The position numbers and the translations under genes were made by a program. Below the pieces are notes generated by a model. It was given only the letters and a program-made list of their open reading frames with translations, made no database searches and had not been told where the DNA came from. Below are positions 13,552 to 26,214 of a stretch of DNA of 64,000 nt, one piece after another (within the stretch, counting starts at the first letter, position 1; each line of letters starts with the position of its first letter). The stretch is from Apis mellifera (taxonomy: Eukaryota; Arthropoda; Insecta; Hymenoptera; Apidae). The stretch is taken from positions 10,190,736 through 10,254,735 of the forward strand of contig NC_037642.1 in assembly GCF_003254395.2 (NCBI RefSeq), written 5' to 3'.

Positions 13552-13599
13552 ACGACACACATATATATACGACACACACACACACACACATATATATAA
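13552..13599. repeat. CA and TA microsatellite
   Basis: Alternating (AC)n and (AT)n blocks within the GC-rich promoter region; a second TA run lies at about 13929-13948. Confidence 0.85.
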
Positions 13600-14319
13600 A
13601 ACACCGATCAGGCCGAAGCCACGAGTAGGCCTTGTGTCAGCGTAGTGAACGCAGACGGTATTCCAAACGCGGCGCGTTCGTTGTTCACGCGGAATTGGAG
13701 AAAGAGAGAGGGAGAGAAAGGAAGGCAAAGAAGAGGCGTGCTCTTACGTACGCGTGGGCCTATACCAAACATCGACATACTATATCCTTATATACATACC
13801 CCTCCGTTCGCGAGTTGAAGCGCGATCATACGCGGCGTTATCGTGTTCAGCACGCGCTCGGCTGGGATTCGGCACCGAACGGCTGGACGAAACGTGCGAG
13901 GCACGAGACGAGAGGCGCGGTTGTGTGTACATATATATATATATATACAGATATACACACAACATTTGGTGCGATAAAGACGACCGATAGGGAAACACGA
14001 ACGAACGCCACTCTCGTTTTCCGTCACTTCTCTTTCTCTCCTTTCCACGATCATTCGTAGTTGCTACGTTCTCCCTCCCCTCGTTCTCGGTTTCTTTCGT
14101 CGTCTCTGTTGCTCGCTTTCCTGCCTGCCCGTCTGTCTCTTCCCTTCCGTGGTGTGTTGTCAGTGGTACACAGTCATAGCACGGCCGGCAGAAGCCAGTA
14201 ATATCGCACCGGCGAATGAAGAACGCATTCGCTAATCGTCGTAAACGAAAGTGCGGGTGTTTCGTCGTTGACCAACATCCCCCCCGATCAACTTATCGCG
14301 CGGCTCGTGTTCAAACAGT

Positions 14320-14326
14320 ATAAAAC
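14320..14326 (+). promoter_or_regulatory. Candidate TATA box
   Basis: TATAAAA lies 108 bp upstream of the start codon at 14434. Initiation about 30 bp downstream would give a leader of roughly 80 nt containing no upstream ATG. The motif is canonical but short, and CpG-rich promoters often lack a functional TATA box. Confidence 0.35.
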
Positions 14327-14433
14327 GGTGCACAAATAAAACGGAATTGAAGAGTGTGAAGAGAAAGTTGTGTAAGTTCCTATTTTGGTGTTTCTTTTTT
14401 TTTTTTTTCCGTGGTGGTGTGGAATAGAGGGAA

Positions 14434-14509
14434 ATGGAGCGGTTCAGAGTCACGCCGGCCAATAATACGTCGCAATACGCACCGCAGCAACAACAATCGC
14501 TCGACTATG
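14434..14509 (+). CDS. kcc: First coding exon of a probable K-Cl cotransporter (SLC12A/KCC)
   Basis: This exon encodes 25 residues, beginning MERFRVTPANNTSQY and ending in a Gln-rich stretch. The ATG is in a good context (GAAATGG), with an in-frame TAG 9 nt upstream. The exon ends in phase 1 at CTATG/GTAAGT. Residues 3-8 (RFRVTP) fit the RFxV/I docking motif for SPAK/OSR1 kinases (Fray in Drosophila) and resemble human KCC3 (RFMVTP) and KCC2a (RFTVTS). KCC proteins export K+ and Cl- across the plasma membrane and set neuronal chloride; kinase docking allows inhibitory phosphorylation. Only the cytoplasmic N-terminus is in this window, so the family call rests on a short motif and exon position. 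Any other RFxV-starting protein remains possible. Confidence 0.6.
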
Positions 14510-15099
14510 GTAAGTGGTTGTTTTTATTTACTTCGCGTATTTATGCACATGCAACCAAAAGGTTAAGTGTCAAACGTGGCGAGAGTGTACACGTCACTTG
14601 CTAATGCATTCGCGCATCTTTCATATCGCGTCGTTACGTCGAAATTACACAATGTAGGAATAATTTCCTGTTTCAAACGTATAATTCAACACCTCAGAAA
14701 TTGTTGATCAAGAGTTTTCTTCGAGCATTTTTTGCAAATCTTAAATTACAGGAATTAGAATAAGTTTGTACGAAAGAGTATTTTCTCCGTTGATAAAGAA
14801 TTAAGAATGTACCAGTAAAAACGTCGAGCGGAGCTCCGCGATATTAAAGGTTTTCGCGTCAAGGTCGATCGATCCTCGCGAGGGCCCACCACCAAGAAGC
14901 GTCGTGATGAATTTCATCACTCTCGTCTTTTCCATTTAAATCTTCGTTGAATTCCTTAACCATTTTCTCAAATTTCTCATCTATCGATTTAATATTCATC
15001 TCTTTTTAAATTACGAGTAATTCCTTTCCCTGATTAAAAAATATTTAACGGTTGAAAAAAAGAAAAATAATCTCTCAAAATCGTCGAAAAACGATGATC

Positions 15100-15720
15100 G
15101 AAATTGGCGTCGTAATTTGCATCGATCAAGAAAATCGTTAAGCAAATTTAAAACTACTCGATATTTATCGAGGCGGCGACGGCTATAACCGCGAGCTACG
15201 CTTTGATTCGTGATGTCGGCGCAACGCAACACCACCAGAGTCGATTCAAAGAAACCAGTCGTTCGTCGGGTATCGTGTGAAACGCATATCACGCATATAC
15301 ATTTACCACACTGTAGCTAATCCAGACGAGACATACGATTACAAACGGTGTATGGTCGCGTTACCGATTTCCAGACGTTTTCTCGCCGACTCGGCGCGAC
15401 CTTTGCGGCTTCGTCTCGTTTACTCATCACGCGTTCTACCTGCCTGCCGCGGTTTGTTTTGCAAAATCTTTCGCCGCGTGTCATCTGTCTATCGATCGGT
15501 TGGCCGCTTAATAACTCGATACGCGTTCCGTGAGTCAGCGTTTCATTCGAGACCGATTGTTATTCTAACTCGAGATCCGAGCGGGCGGACCTTGGTGTTC
15601 CACGTTTACACACGCGCTCGTCTATTTTCAGACGTTTTCCAGAGGCGTGGTGATGTGATCTCGAACAGTCGATCGTGGTTGATTTGCATAGGGAATTACG
15701 TTTTACTCCAATGAACGAGC
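15100..15720. other. CpG-rich patch in intron 1
   Basis: About 600 bp of higher GC and CpG content, 0.6-1.2 kb downstream of exon 1. The 145-codon open frame at 15277-15714 has no recognisable domain, and composition alone can account for it. The position fits an intronic enhancer or an extension of the promoter; unproven. Confidence 0.35.
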
Positions 15721-17030
15721 CGATCGATTTGGTCGTCAATTTTTTTCTGAAAAATTTCTCTCGTATCGAAACACTGGAATGACAAATTTTCACGGCGATA
15801 ACGCGTGCTGTTTGATAAATCTTTACCCCATCACTCGTCGATCAATTTTTCTGAAAAATTTCTCTTTAATGCGTCCATACAATTCGAAGACTGGAATATT
15901 GACAAATTTTTATAGCGATATACAATGTATGTACGGCTATTAAGAAATCGCGAGCCAGCCATTTATCGATCAATCTTTTTTCTGAAAAATTTCTTTTGAA
16001 CGTGCCATGATTCAATCCAAAGGTTGAAATATGGACGAATTTTCATGACTGTGTATAATTAGTAACGTATTTGCATACGCAATTTCACGAGACACATATA
16101 GAAAAAGAATTGGGCGTTGAGGGAGTTAAAATGGGGGACGGTTTCGTGATATGTCTGTCCTTGTTTTTTTTTTATATCCTCCAAGGGTTGTTTTCTCGGT
16201 TAAATCCTTGTAAGAAGAACGATCCTTGAAGATCGTTGCGATGTATAGCGAAAAAATCCATGCCCAATTAAATTTCTAAAAATATAAACCAGCAATAACG
16301 TATTCACGTATTCGATCCAAAGCGTTATTTCGTGCCTGTCCATTACGAGTTAAGGGAAGAAAGGTATTATATCCTCACTTTATGATTTTTTCAAGTAATA
16401 AAAGTGTCGAGGCACGGATGAATACGTAATCAGGCCTCTTTGTTCAAAATTCTATTGACTCGAAAGCCAACTTTATATCCGTTTCTTTCTAATCTTTTTA
16501 CTTCTCGCTTATCGCGAGTAGTGAAGAGTTAACGGATCCGAAAGAGGAACAATGATCGCTCGATCGAGTCGATGGTACAACGACACAGGAGGGGGGGAAA
16601 AACGCGGGGAGAAACCTTTCGTTTCGTGTTCCCGCTATTGTCTTGAGCGATATTCGGATCCAAAAATAAAATATCGATGTAACGCTGCAATTGCCAAGGT
16701 CGGCTACCTTCGTTTCACCCGAATCGCCGCGATTTTATTATCCCAGTGTTTCTCAATCTGAGCCAGAGGAAAGGAAGCCCGTGACCAGAAGAAGCCTGTT
16801 ACATAAAACGATCCCTTTTTGATTTCGCCAACCCGTTTAATCGTTCGCCTTCGTCGAGAGTTCACGTTTTCCAAACAAATTACGCAATCCTGTACCAACG
16901 ATAACAAGGAGTTGTGCAATTGTGTAATCCCATTCCTTTAATTCACGGTATAATTAAATGTATCTCCTAATAAGTAACAGTTAACAGTCTCCCCTGCCGC
17001 TTTCTCGAACTCTCAGTAAATACAATCCTC

Positions 17031-19022
17031 CAATTATCATCTCTTCTCTTCTCTTCTCATCCCTATCTTCTTTAATTATTTATCCACAATTTACAATTAT
17101 CGAAAATTAAATAATTCCATCTTTTTCCTTCTCAGACTATTAATATTTTCAAAATTTACCAAAAAAGAAAATCTAATTATTTATTCAAATTTTCACATCT
17201 CTATGTTACGCACTTTCCAAGAGAATGCCATCTTCATCTTCATTCCTATAAGAATCCTTTTTTCTACCCCCCTTTTCTCTAAGCAGCGTGGTTGAACAGC
17301 ATGAGAACCACTCCACTCCTCCTCTTCTCATTCCTATCTTCTTTAATTATTTATCCACAATTTAATAATTTCATAATTCCATAATTGAAAATTAAATAAT
17401 TCCATCTTTTTCCTCCTAAGACTATTAATATTTTCAAAATTTACCAAAAAAGAAAATTTAATTATTTATTCAAATTTTCACATCTCTATGTTACGCACTT
17501 TCCAAGAGAATGCCATCTTCATCTTCATTCCTATAAGAATCCTTTTTTCTACCCCCCCTTTTCTCTAAGCAGCGTGGTTGAACAGCATGAGAACCACTCC
17601 ACTCCTCCTCTTCTCATTCCTATCTTCTTTAATTATTTATCCACAATTTAATAATTTCATAATTCCATAATTGAAAATTAAATAATTCCATCTTTTTCCT
17701 CCTAAGACTATTAATATTTTCAAAATTTACCAAAAAAGAAAATTTAATTATTTATTCAAATTTTCAACATCTCTATGTTATGCACTTTCCAAAAGAATGC
17801 CATCTTCATCTTCATTCCTATAAGAATCCTTTTTTCTACCCCCCTTTTCTCTAAGCAGCGTGGTTGAACAGCATGAGAACCACTCCACTCCTCCTCTTCT
17901 CATTCCTATCTTCTTTAATTATTTATCCACAATTTAATAATTTCATAATTCCATAATTGAAAATTAAATAATTCCATCTTTTTCCTCCTAAGACTATTAA
18001 TATTTTCAAAATTTACCAAAAAAGAAAATTTAATTATTTATTCAAATTTTCAACATCTCTATGTTACGCACTTTCCAAGAGAATGCCATCATCTTCATCT
18101 TCATTCCTATAAGAATCCTTTTCTCTAAGCAGCGTGGTTGAACAGCATGAGAACCACTCCACTCCTCCTCTTCTCATTCCTATCTTCTTTAATTATTTAT
18201 CCACAATTTAATAATTTCATAATTCCATAATTGAAAATTAAATAATTCCATCTTTTTCCTTCTCAGACTAATATTTTCAAAAAAGAAAATCTAATTATTT
18301 ATTCAAATTTTCACATCTCTATGTTACGCACTTTCCAAGAGAATGCCATCATCTTCATCTTCATTCCTATAAAAAACAATAAAAATCCTTTTTTCATTCT
18401 TCTTTTCCCTCTTTTTCTTTAAGCAGCGTGGTTGAACAGCATGAGAACCACTCCACTCTTCCTCTTCTCATTCCTATCTTCTTTAATTATTTATCCACAA
18501 TTTAATAATTTCATAATTCCATAATTGAAAATTAAATAATTCCATCTTTTTCTTCCTCAGATTAATATTTTCAAAATTTATGAAAAAAGAAAATCTAATT
18601 ATTTATTCAAATTTTCAACATCTCTATGTTACGCACTTTCCAAGAGAATGCCATCATCTTCATCTTCATTCCTATAAGAATCCTTTTCTCTAAGCAGCGT
18701 GGTTGAACAGCATGAGAACCACTCCACTCCTCTTCTTCTCATTCCTATCTTCTTTAATTATTTATTCACAATTTAATAATTTCATAATTCCATAATTGAA
18801 AATTAAATAATTCCATCTTTTTCCTCCTCAGACTATTAATATTTTCAAAATTTACCAAAAAAGAAAATCTAATTATTTATTCAAATTTCCACATCTCTAT
18901 GTTACGCACTTTCCAAGAGAATACCATCATCTTCATCTTCATTCCTATAAGAATCCTTTTTTCTACCCCCCTTTTCTCTAAGCAGCGTGGTTGAACAGCA
19001 TGAGAACCACTCCACTCCTCCA
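17031..19022. repeat. Tandem array, ~285-bp unit, about seven copies
   Basis: A GC-richer block beginning AAGCAGCGTGGTTGAACAGC recurs at 17281, 17567, 17853, 18127, 18421, 18692 and 18980 (periods 271-294). Between copies lies AT-rich sequence containing TTAATTATTTATCCACAATT and CTCTATGTTACGCACTTTCC. Differences are mostly small indels, such as an added or lost ATC in a CATCTTCATC tract and variable C-runs. Each unit holds a short inverted repeat, GTGGTT and AACCAC, separated by 12 nt. Copies 2 and 3 are nearly identical, indicating recent expansion. Confidence 0.93.
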
Positions 19023-19700
19023 GCCGCTCGAAGGCTGAAGTTCGCCGACGAGAAACCCAACGTTTTAGGGCGGGGTGAAAGGGGGCAGCTGCATCCCTGC
19101 TACAAAAGCCGGGGGTAGCTAGGGGTCGATAATCATGCAACCCCTACTCTGCACGTTGTATTTCGCCGCACAGTGCCGCGCGATCCATGCACGTGGCGGA
19201 CTTGTGCATCCGCCCATCTCTGTCTCGCCCGTTCGAAACCGTCTCTATCTCTCTCTCTCTCTCTACCTCACGCGTTTCCCTTCCTTCCTTCCTTCCTTCG
19301 TTCGATTCGAAACGTGACGCGTGAACGTGGAGAAAGAGAACGTAACGCGAGTCTTGTCTAAACGTGTCCGACGACCCGATCGAGCAAACGAGCTTGTTAT
19401 AATTTCGGTCGCGTGGTTCTTGCTTATTAGCCTTTTAATCAGGCCGCGCCTCGTCACGTGTCTCGTTGTTCCACCGGCTTTAATTAGCCCGGAGAAATGT
19501 CATCGCGCGGCCAATTGTACGAGCGGGTCTTCGCGCGGCCAATTATCTTTATCTTTACGCGAATCGTTTAACCTTTTTTTAAGAGGGGGGAGGATCTTTT
19601 TTCTAACCGCTCTCGCGTGTCCCAGGTTGGGACTGTTGTTGTCAGGGGAAATGGATGGGCGTGAACGTTCGAGCACTTGGCGTAATTAAGATGTTTTTTT
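19023..19700. other. CpG-rich patch with TC and TTCC microsatellites
   Basis: It starts where the 285-bp array breaks off into unique sequence. It includes a TC run (about 19247-19264), a TTCC run (about 19279-19299) and a CATGCACGTGGC motif at 19186 shared with the promoter region. The open frames here (up to 122 codons) have no recognisable features. Candidate enhancer on composition only. Confidence 0.35.
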
Positions 19701-22700
19701 GCTTTGCTATTCGAGCGAAACAGTTGGAAAAAGTTTATGTACTCTAGCTTTTAGGATCGTTATGTTTACGAAGGTGTGTGGAAGAACGATTCAATCGATG
19801 GTTGAGAAAGAAAGGAGAAATCTTGGATAAATGTCGGATTGAATCCTGATGTAACGTGATGGATTCATTCTTTTATTAAATGGAGAGTAATGTTTTTTTT
19901 TTTTAAACTACTTTTAAAAACTTTTAATAATTTCTTAAAAGACAAATGTAACGTATCAACAATTTTTTGTTATTTTAAAACAGAAAAATACATGGAAAAT
20001 TACTCAACTCGTACCATTCTTGAAAAAACATCGCCATACATCAAGATTTCGAAGTTACAACTTCTTATTTTTCAACCTTCGAGTTGTTGACCATTTTTGA
20101 AAAAAGCAAATATCGCGATATATCAAAATTATCCCGAAATGGATTTCGTTCGACGAAAAGTTGGAAAAATTTCTTATTTTTCTATTCCCATTTTCGAATA
20201 TCGTGTTTCATATTTTTTTGGAACATTAAACATCGCAGTATCATCGGAATATTATCGGCTTTGCTCGCCGAGAAGTTACAATTTTATTCATCCTTCAAAT
20301 GGTTGAGTCGAGTTGAACGTATTCGAATCGGATCCGGGGGAAATGTCGTAAGATGGGGGGGAAATACGATTCAGATTATGCCCGGGACATTTATCACTCG
20401 GCCATTCTTCTCGGAGTGGCGTCGTCGGATAAATAGAAGCAGTTTCGCGCAATATATCTCGGCTCTTTTGTCCAGGTGTCATGCGAGAGACGTGGCGCCC
20501 CCAGACAAGGGAAACTAGAGCGCGTTGCTTTGGACAGAGTTGTAGACATCCTTTCTTAGCTTAGCTTATCCCGGACAAGAACAAAATCGATTCTCTCTTA
20601 ACGATTCAATATATATCCACCCTTTCGTCTTTCGTTCAAGTGAATTAAATAATTCGAAAAATTGTATTCTTACGTTCTATCTTCAATATATTATCGTAAT
20701 ATTTTAATAACATTCAGAAATCTTTTTTCATCAATTCACTTTGTGAATTGCAACGTATCGATTTTTCATCGATAAACAGCGCGAAGATGAAAATGAAAAC
20801 TCGTCTCGACCGTTGGGAATAATATCAAAGTGGATGCAGCGCAGAAACAGCGTCGTCTCTCCGAAGAGTTAAACTAATTTCAAACTGAATCGAGCATAAT
20901 TGAAGTTTCATAGGGAAAGTTTCTAGAAAATGTTACGGGTAAAAAATTGATTAAATTTAATCGTCCATCGACTTAAATACAAACACTTGTCTCAAAAAGT
21001 GTCAATTTGGAAACGCTGTTATATGAGATCGATCCTTTTATTGATTTTATACGAGCTAGCGAGTATTGAGCGTGTAATTACGAATCGAAAACACGGATTG
21101 TTGCATCCAGGGACGTGTGACCGGCTTTTGAGCCGCGTGTTCCGCGATAATTAATTAATTCGAACTTTGCTCAGAGCACGGAGATTAGAACCTGGGCTAT
21201 TCACAACCCCCTCGAGTTTCTCGTTTAATCTAACGTGTCCGCGCTTCCTGCTCTCTGCCACGATATTCAACGTTCCGTTGTGTGTCGTTGTACATTTTAT
21301 ATACGATCTCTCTCTCTCTCTCTTTTATCTCTTCTCAAAGGGACACTGGACTATTCAATATCCAGATTCAATCACAAAACCTCGTTACTCTTTATTACAA
21401 AGTTCCATCCAAGTTGTTGACATCCAATTCCGCATGTCCTTCGCTTTGTGTCGCGCTCCGTGAAAAATAGATTATATACAAATTCAAAGGAAGGATTCGT
21501 TAGCTCATATTTCAAATATCCTCCTCCACTTGTTTGTATCACGTTAATTCTATCCGCGCAATTTTCCATCGCATCAAAAAATAATCGTTCGTGAAAAGGA
21601 AAAGAAATTTCATCACCAATTTTACCAAAGTTTTCACATCTAGCTCTATCTAGTTTCCACCAGTCCCATATTACACCCCAGAGGATACACAAGAGTGTTC
21701 GTCAAATTCTAGCACCAAATCTCGAGAAACTTTCTCGGGTCAAACTTTCGAAGAAAAACTTTTCCATCTTTCATAAAATCAAAACGATAGATTGCAAAAG
21801 AAAAAAAAAACAAACAAACTTCTCTCATATAATAGCAACCCTTTCACGATTTCGACTGTGGTTTGATGAAAGATCTCTTTCTCCTGTTTTACAACTTTCT
21901 TAAAGAGCCACCCCGAGGGATGGTCTCGCGAGAGAAGGAGAGGAGGTTGGTCGACTAACAAGAAAGCTGGCTTTCTTTCTTAAACGAGGAACGCTTTAAC
22001 ACGCAATTCTTTTTTCCATCGGATGCATTGCGAGCCATTCACTCCATCTTATCCTGCATGTACACATCTTTCCACCGATGTATTATTACAGTAGTTCGGA
22101 TGTAGTTTCATGGCGGCGTGCCAACGTCTCTCTCCATCCCCTTCTCGCGTCTGTTTATCAACAAAGAATTATGCCAACGTCGAGGCGGCTGGCTTCCGCC
22201 TTTTACGGACAACGAACGAAGGTTTTTTTTTTTTTCTTTTGCCCGGCGTGAAAAACTTGTTCCCAATATATTTGTTTCACTTATTTTCCTGATGCTGAGC
22301 TTTTCTTTCTTATTGTATCTGTACATCTACGATTTTCTTCGTTAAGGGTTGAAGTGTTTTATATATTCTCGAAATCGAGGAAAGTATATATCGTGATGTT
22401 ATTGGTTCTTTTAAGTGGAAAAGAAGAAATTTCGAATTTGAATTCTTCCTTTGTCTTGATAAGATTTTTCTAATTAAAATACGTTCTAAACTAACAATTT
22501 TCAGGGTTAAATTTCTTTCGTAAAGAATATTAAAAGAAGGAGTGGATCTTGTTGCGTTCAAAATTCAAGTTAAAATATGTCCTAACAATTTTTAAATTTT
22601 TTCACAAAGAATATCGAATATTGCATTAAAAAGTATAGAAAGTTAAAGACCTTGCTCGAAAAAATTAATAAGAAATATGCACTTTTCGACCGTCTTCTGA

Positions 22701-23055
22701 GACAGCAATCTTTTGTCAATCCAATATTTTTCAATAGAAGTCACTATTGATTCGATAGTATTAAAGTCTTACTCTATAAAAGAAAATTTGAAAATAGAAA
22801 ATTTAATATAGAGTTTGAAAACTCTGCGGGGAAATTATGTTTAGGAGGAGAATTTAATACCGTGGAACTATATTCGGAGAAAACGAGAACTATGAAATTA
22901 CGTCAGGGGATGCTGTTCTAATTTATCGTTGGTCTTTCGAGGTTTTACGAGTGGACGTTTTTTTAAGCGTTAGTTTTGTCAGGTTGAAAAGGACAATTTT
23001 CTAGCTAACTTTAAAACCTTGTAATCTCCTCGAAATAACTATATAATATAATATA

Positions 23056-23080
23056 CAAGCACACACACACACACACACAA
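23056..23080. repeat. CA microsatellite
   Basis: About ten uninterrupted AC dinucleotides in intron 1. Confidence 0.85.
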
Positions 23081-25045
23081 TGATTCTTCTATAATGTATA
23101 TTTTTTATAATCACTTTGTCTGGTAATTAAAAAAAATGAACTAGAGAATAGAACTCTCAAACGTACATTTTCATAAATTTCATTAATGATAATTAAAACA
23201 CGCGATGATTAAATATTAAGATTTCAAAACGGCGTAAATATTTAAAAAAAAGAAAAAAAAGAAAAAGCATAACAGCTTGTACTTTCCCCGTTCGTTTATT
23301 TAGTCGCGAGATTATTTCGGGAAACCGAACCGTTGTGAAGTTGGCGAGTCGCTCCTTGTTCCCTCTTTGTCCATTTTACTCGAAATTTCTCTCTGAGGAT
23401 TTTATTTAAAAAAAAAAAAAAAAATTGCAATTCTGTATCGTTTACGCGAGCGTGGATATATAAGCTGGATCTGGGTCGTTGTCGAACGTCTCCTCTTTGT
23501 CGGCGGAAAAATTCGAGAGACACACCGTCAATCTTCTATTTAAAGAAACTGCGAATCGTCGCGATATTTCGATATTCTTTTTTTTTTGCGAACTATTTTT
23601 CATTCTCTATTTTTATTTATTTACTTTTTTTTTTCTCTTTCTCTCTCCGGGATGCTCATCCTCGATCGCGATTTCGCTCACGCTCATCGATCGATCATGG
23701 ACTTTGATTCCAAATATTTCCGAGAGTGGCGCACTTGACATCAATCTCGTCTCATCTCTCTCGCGCTTTCGTAATTCCGGCTTCCACTCCTCTCTTTCCC
23801 CCACTCGTTCGTACGTTGCATGGCCCTTCGTCTTTTCTTGTATTCCCTTCGTCTGGCCGCGCTCTATTTTCGCCCGTTTTCACGGATATGATCGTTATAT
23901 CGAATCGAGGACTCGAGGAGAGCATTTATCGGTTATTTCTCCAAGTAAATTCGGTATTCCTCCAAGTTGAAATAATAATAATAATAATCGTGAGAGAACA
24001 ATAATCGTTAAAACGGATCTAACGTTGGTCGTATAGGTTAGTTGGTGGCGAGTCAATGCCGAGAATAAATTATTTTTCTATTTCGACAAGGATATAATAA
24101 TCTTTTCTGGAAAGGATTCAAGCTAATAAAAGTGGAGTGAATCCGTTAAACGATCGCTCGAAGGATTTCACGCAAGGAAATCAAATCAATGTTTTATCGG
24201 GTAAGAAAAAGGATCTCGAAAATAATAAAATTCATATCTCGATATTTTTCAGAATTTTAAACTTTTAAGTTATTTATATCGTTTGACGTTCTTATGTAAT
24301 TTCTTATCCCTCGACGAAGAAATTCGAGACGAAGGTGAGAACGGAATAAATTAAAGAACTGATTTAAGGAAATAAATGTTTTATTTGTCGATGGAAAACT
24401 CGTTTCTGAAATGAAACGTGAACAATAAACGTTCGGTAATAATCGTAATAAGCGGAATATTATACTCGGAGGTAATAATAACATTTGACGCTTTATTTCG
24501 AGAAACTTATTACACGATCGAATAATTTATTCCGTTAAATTATAAACTTATATACGAAATATTTATCCGTTTCAGAAATTAATTATATTTCCCGATCTCA
24601 AGCTCAATAGTTTTAAAAATACTCGAATTCCTTTGGAAGGAAAAAGAAACGCACGTCCAGATATTTTTATAGGTTATGTTGCACGGCCTGTCGGCCTGTA
24701 ATTCAGATATTAATACACAGGCCGTCTGTCTGCCTGGACACCAGGCTGTTTCTCCTCCTCGGGAATTCGTGACGTATCCACGGGAATAAATGTCAATTGG
24801 GGTCCTCGGTGGAACGATCTTTCCCACAGTCGTCCGCCTCGCGTCCGATGCGGACTCCAGCAACAACTCTCCAAAGATTCATGAATGAAGGATCCAACCT
24901 TTTACAAATGAAATCGTCTCTTGGAAACGTCTCTAATTTCACGTAGGTAATTTCGGCAATTTGCAGTCTCGTTTCAATTGCTCCCTTGTTGTTTCGAACA
25001 ACAAGTTGGGAGGCGGTTATTTATTGGGATTGAAATTGGGCTAGA

Positions 25046-25062
25046 GCAGTGTTTCTCAACCG
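25046..25062 (+). mobile_element. Possible hAT-type terminal repeat remnant
   Basis: CAGTGTTTCTCAACC resembles the terminal inverted repeats of Charlie-like hAT transposons (consensus near CAGNGGTTCTCAACC). A similar CCAGTGTTTCTCAATC occurs at about 16742. I could not find a matching inverted end or transposase, so this is a motif-level resemblance only. Confidence 0.25.
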
Positions 25063-25189
25063 ACTTGTGATAATCTACTAACTAAGCTTCCTCGAACGAT
25101 TCAATGTACCTTTAAAAAATACGTGAGATATCAATGAAATTGTAAATTAGACTGTGTTTGCATATGAGAAATTTAAACTTGAAAAGTAA

Positions 25190-26128
25190 CATATAATAAT
25201 ATTATAATAATTTAAGAATCAAATTTTTATTTAGATTTTTAAATGACAACATCGATATAATTCTATTACGTTATTTTATTAAAGATACCGAAGAAACAAA
25301 TTACGAAACATCTAATTTACAATATTATATTTTAAGAATCAAATTTTTATTTAGATTTTTAAATGACAATATCGATATAACATAATTCTATTACGTTATT
25401 TTATTAAAGATACCGAAGAAACAAATTACAAAACATTTAATTTATAATATTATATTTTAAGAATCAAATTTTTATTTAGATTTTTAAATGACAATATCGA
25501 TATAATATAATTTTATTACGTTATTTTATTAAAGATATCGAAGCTTCTAAGCTTTGAAAAAAGATGTGAAAAAATTACGAAACATCTAATTTACAATATT
25601 ACACTTTAAGAATCAAATTTTTATTTAGATTTTTAAATGACAACATCGATATAATATAATTTTGTTACGTTATTTTATTAAAGATACCGAAGCTTCTTTG
25701 AAAAAATTACGAAACATCTAATTTACAATATTACACTTTAAGAATCAAATTTTTATTTAGATTTTTAAATGACAACATCGATATAATTTTATTACGTTAT
25801 TTTATTAAAGATACCAAAGCTTCTAAGCTTTGAAAAAAGATATGAAGAAATTACGAAACATTTAATTTACAATATTATATTTTAAAAATCAAATTTTTAT
25901 TTAGATTTTTAAATGATAACATCGATATAATTTTATTAAAGATACCGAAGCTTCTTTGAAAAAATTACGAAACATTTAATTTACAATATTACACTTTAAG
26001 AATCAAATTTTTATTTAGATTTTTAAATGACAACATCGATATAATTTTATTACGTTATTTTATTAAAGATACTGAAACTTCTTTGAAAAAAGATATGAAG
26101 AAATTACGAAACATTTAATTTAATATAT
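25190..26128. repeat. Tandem array, ~115-150-bp unit, seven copies
   Basis: The anchor AAGAATCAAATTTTTATTTAG recurs at 25214, 25334, 25459, 25608, 25740, 25884 (with one change) and 25998. Each unit also carries ATCGATATAA, TTACGTTATTTTATTAAAGATA and AATTACGAAACAT. Length differences come from the presence or absence of an AAGCTTCTAAGCTTTGAAAA insert. Non-coding. Confidence 0.92.
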
Positions 26129-26144
26129 TATATGGTTGACTGAA

Positions 26145-26214
26145 ACGTGAATTGGGAAATGGCATGGTCTCGCGTGGCGCGCGTTTTTCGCGAAGGATTC
26201 GCCATTTCCCACGT
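26145..26214. other. Hairpin-forming inverted repeat in a GC-rich patch
   Basis: GGGAAATGGC (26154-26163) is matched by GCCATTTCCC (26201-26210), with outer ACGT/ACGT (26145, 26211) after a small bulge and an inner TCGCG/CGCGA pair (26170, 26189). The folded length is about 70 nt. It begins right after the AT-rich array, in a sharply GC-richer patch (26140-26430). It could be a structured RNA, a miRNA-like precursor or a palindromic protein site; none is established. Confidence 0.4.

Larger units (their letters stand above)
13300..14433 (+). promoter_or_regulatory. GC-rich promoter and 5' leader region of the KCC-like gene
   Basis: The sequence turns markedly GC- and CpG-rich here relative to both flanks, directly upstream of coding exon 14434-14509. 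It contains AC/AT microsatellites (13552-13599, about 13929-13948), C/T-rich stretches at 14025-14150 and a TATA-like motif at 14320. Many overlapping open frames on both strands (60-146 codons) are low-complexity by-products. An in-frame TAG at 14425-14427 closes the reading frame just before the start codon. The transcription start cannot be fixed from sequence alone. Confidence 0.55.

Noticed and set aside
13288..14060. Cluster of 60-146-codon open frames in both orientations
   Set aside because: CA/TA microsatellites and GC-rich promoter sequence create them; translations are His/Thr/Tyr/Arg-rich repeats without motifs.
17031..19022. CRISPR-like array
   Set aside because: Units are ~285 bp, nearly identical throughout and in an insect intron; this is an ordinary tandem repeat.
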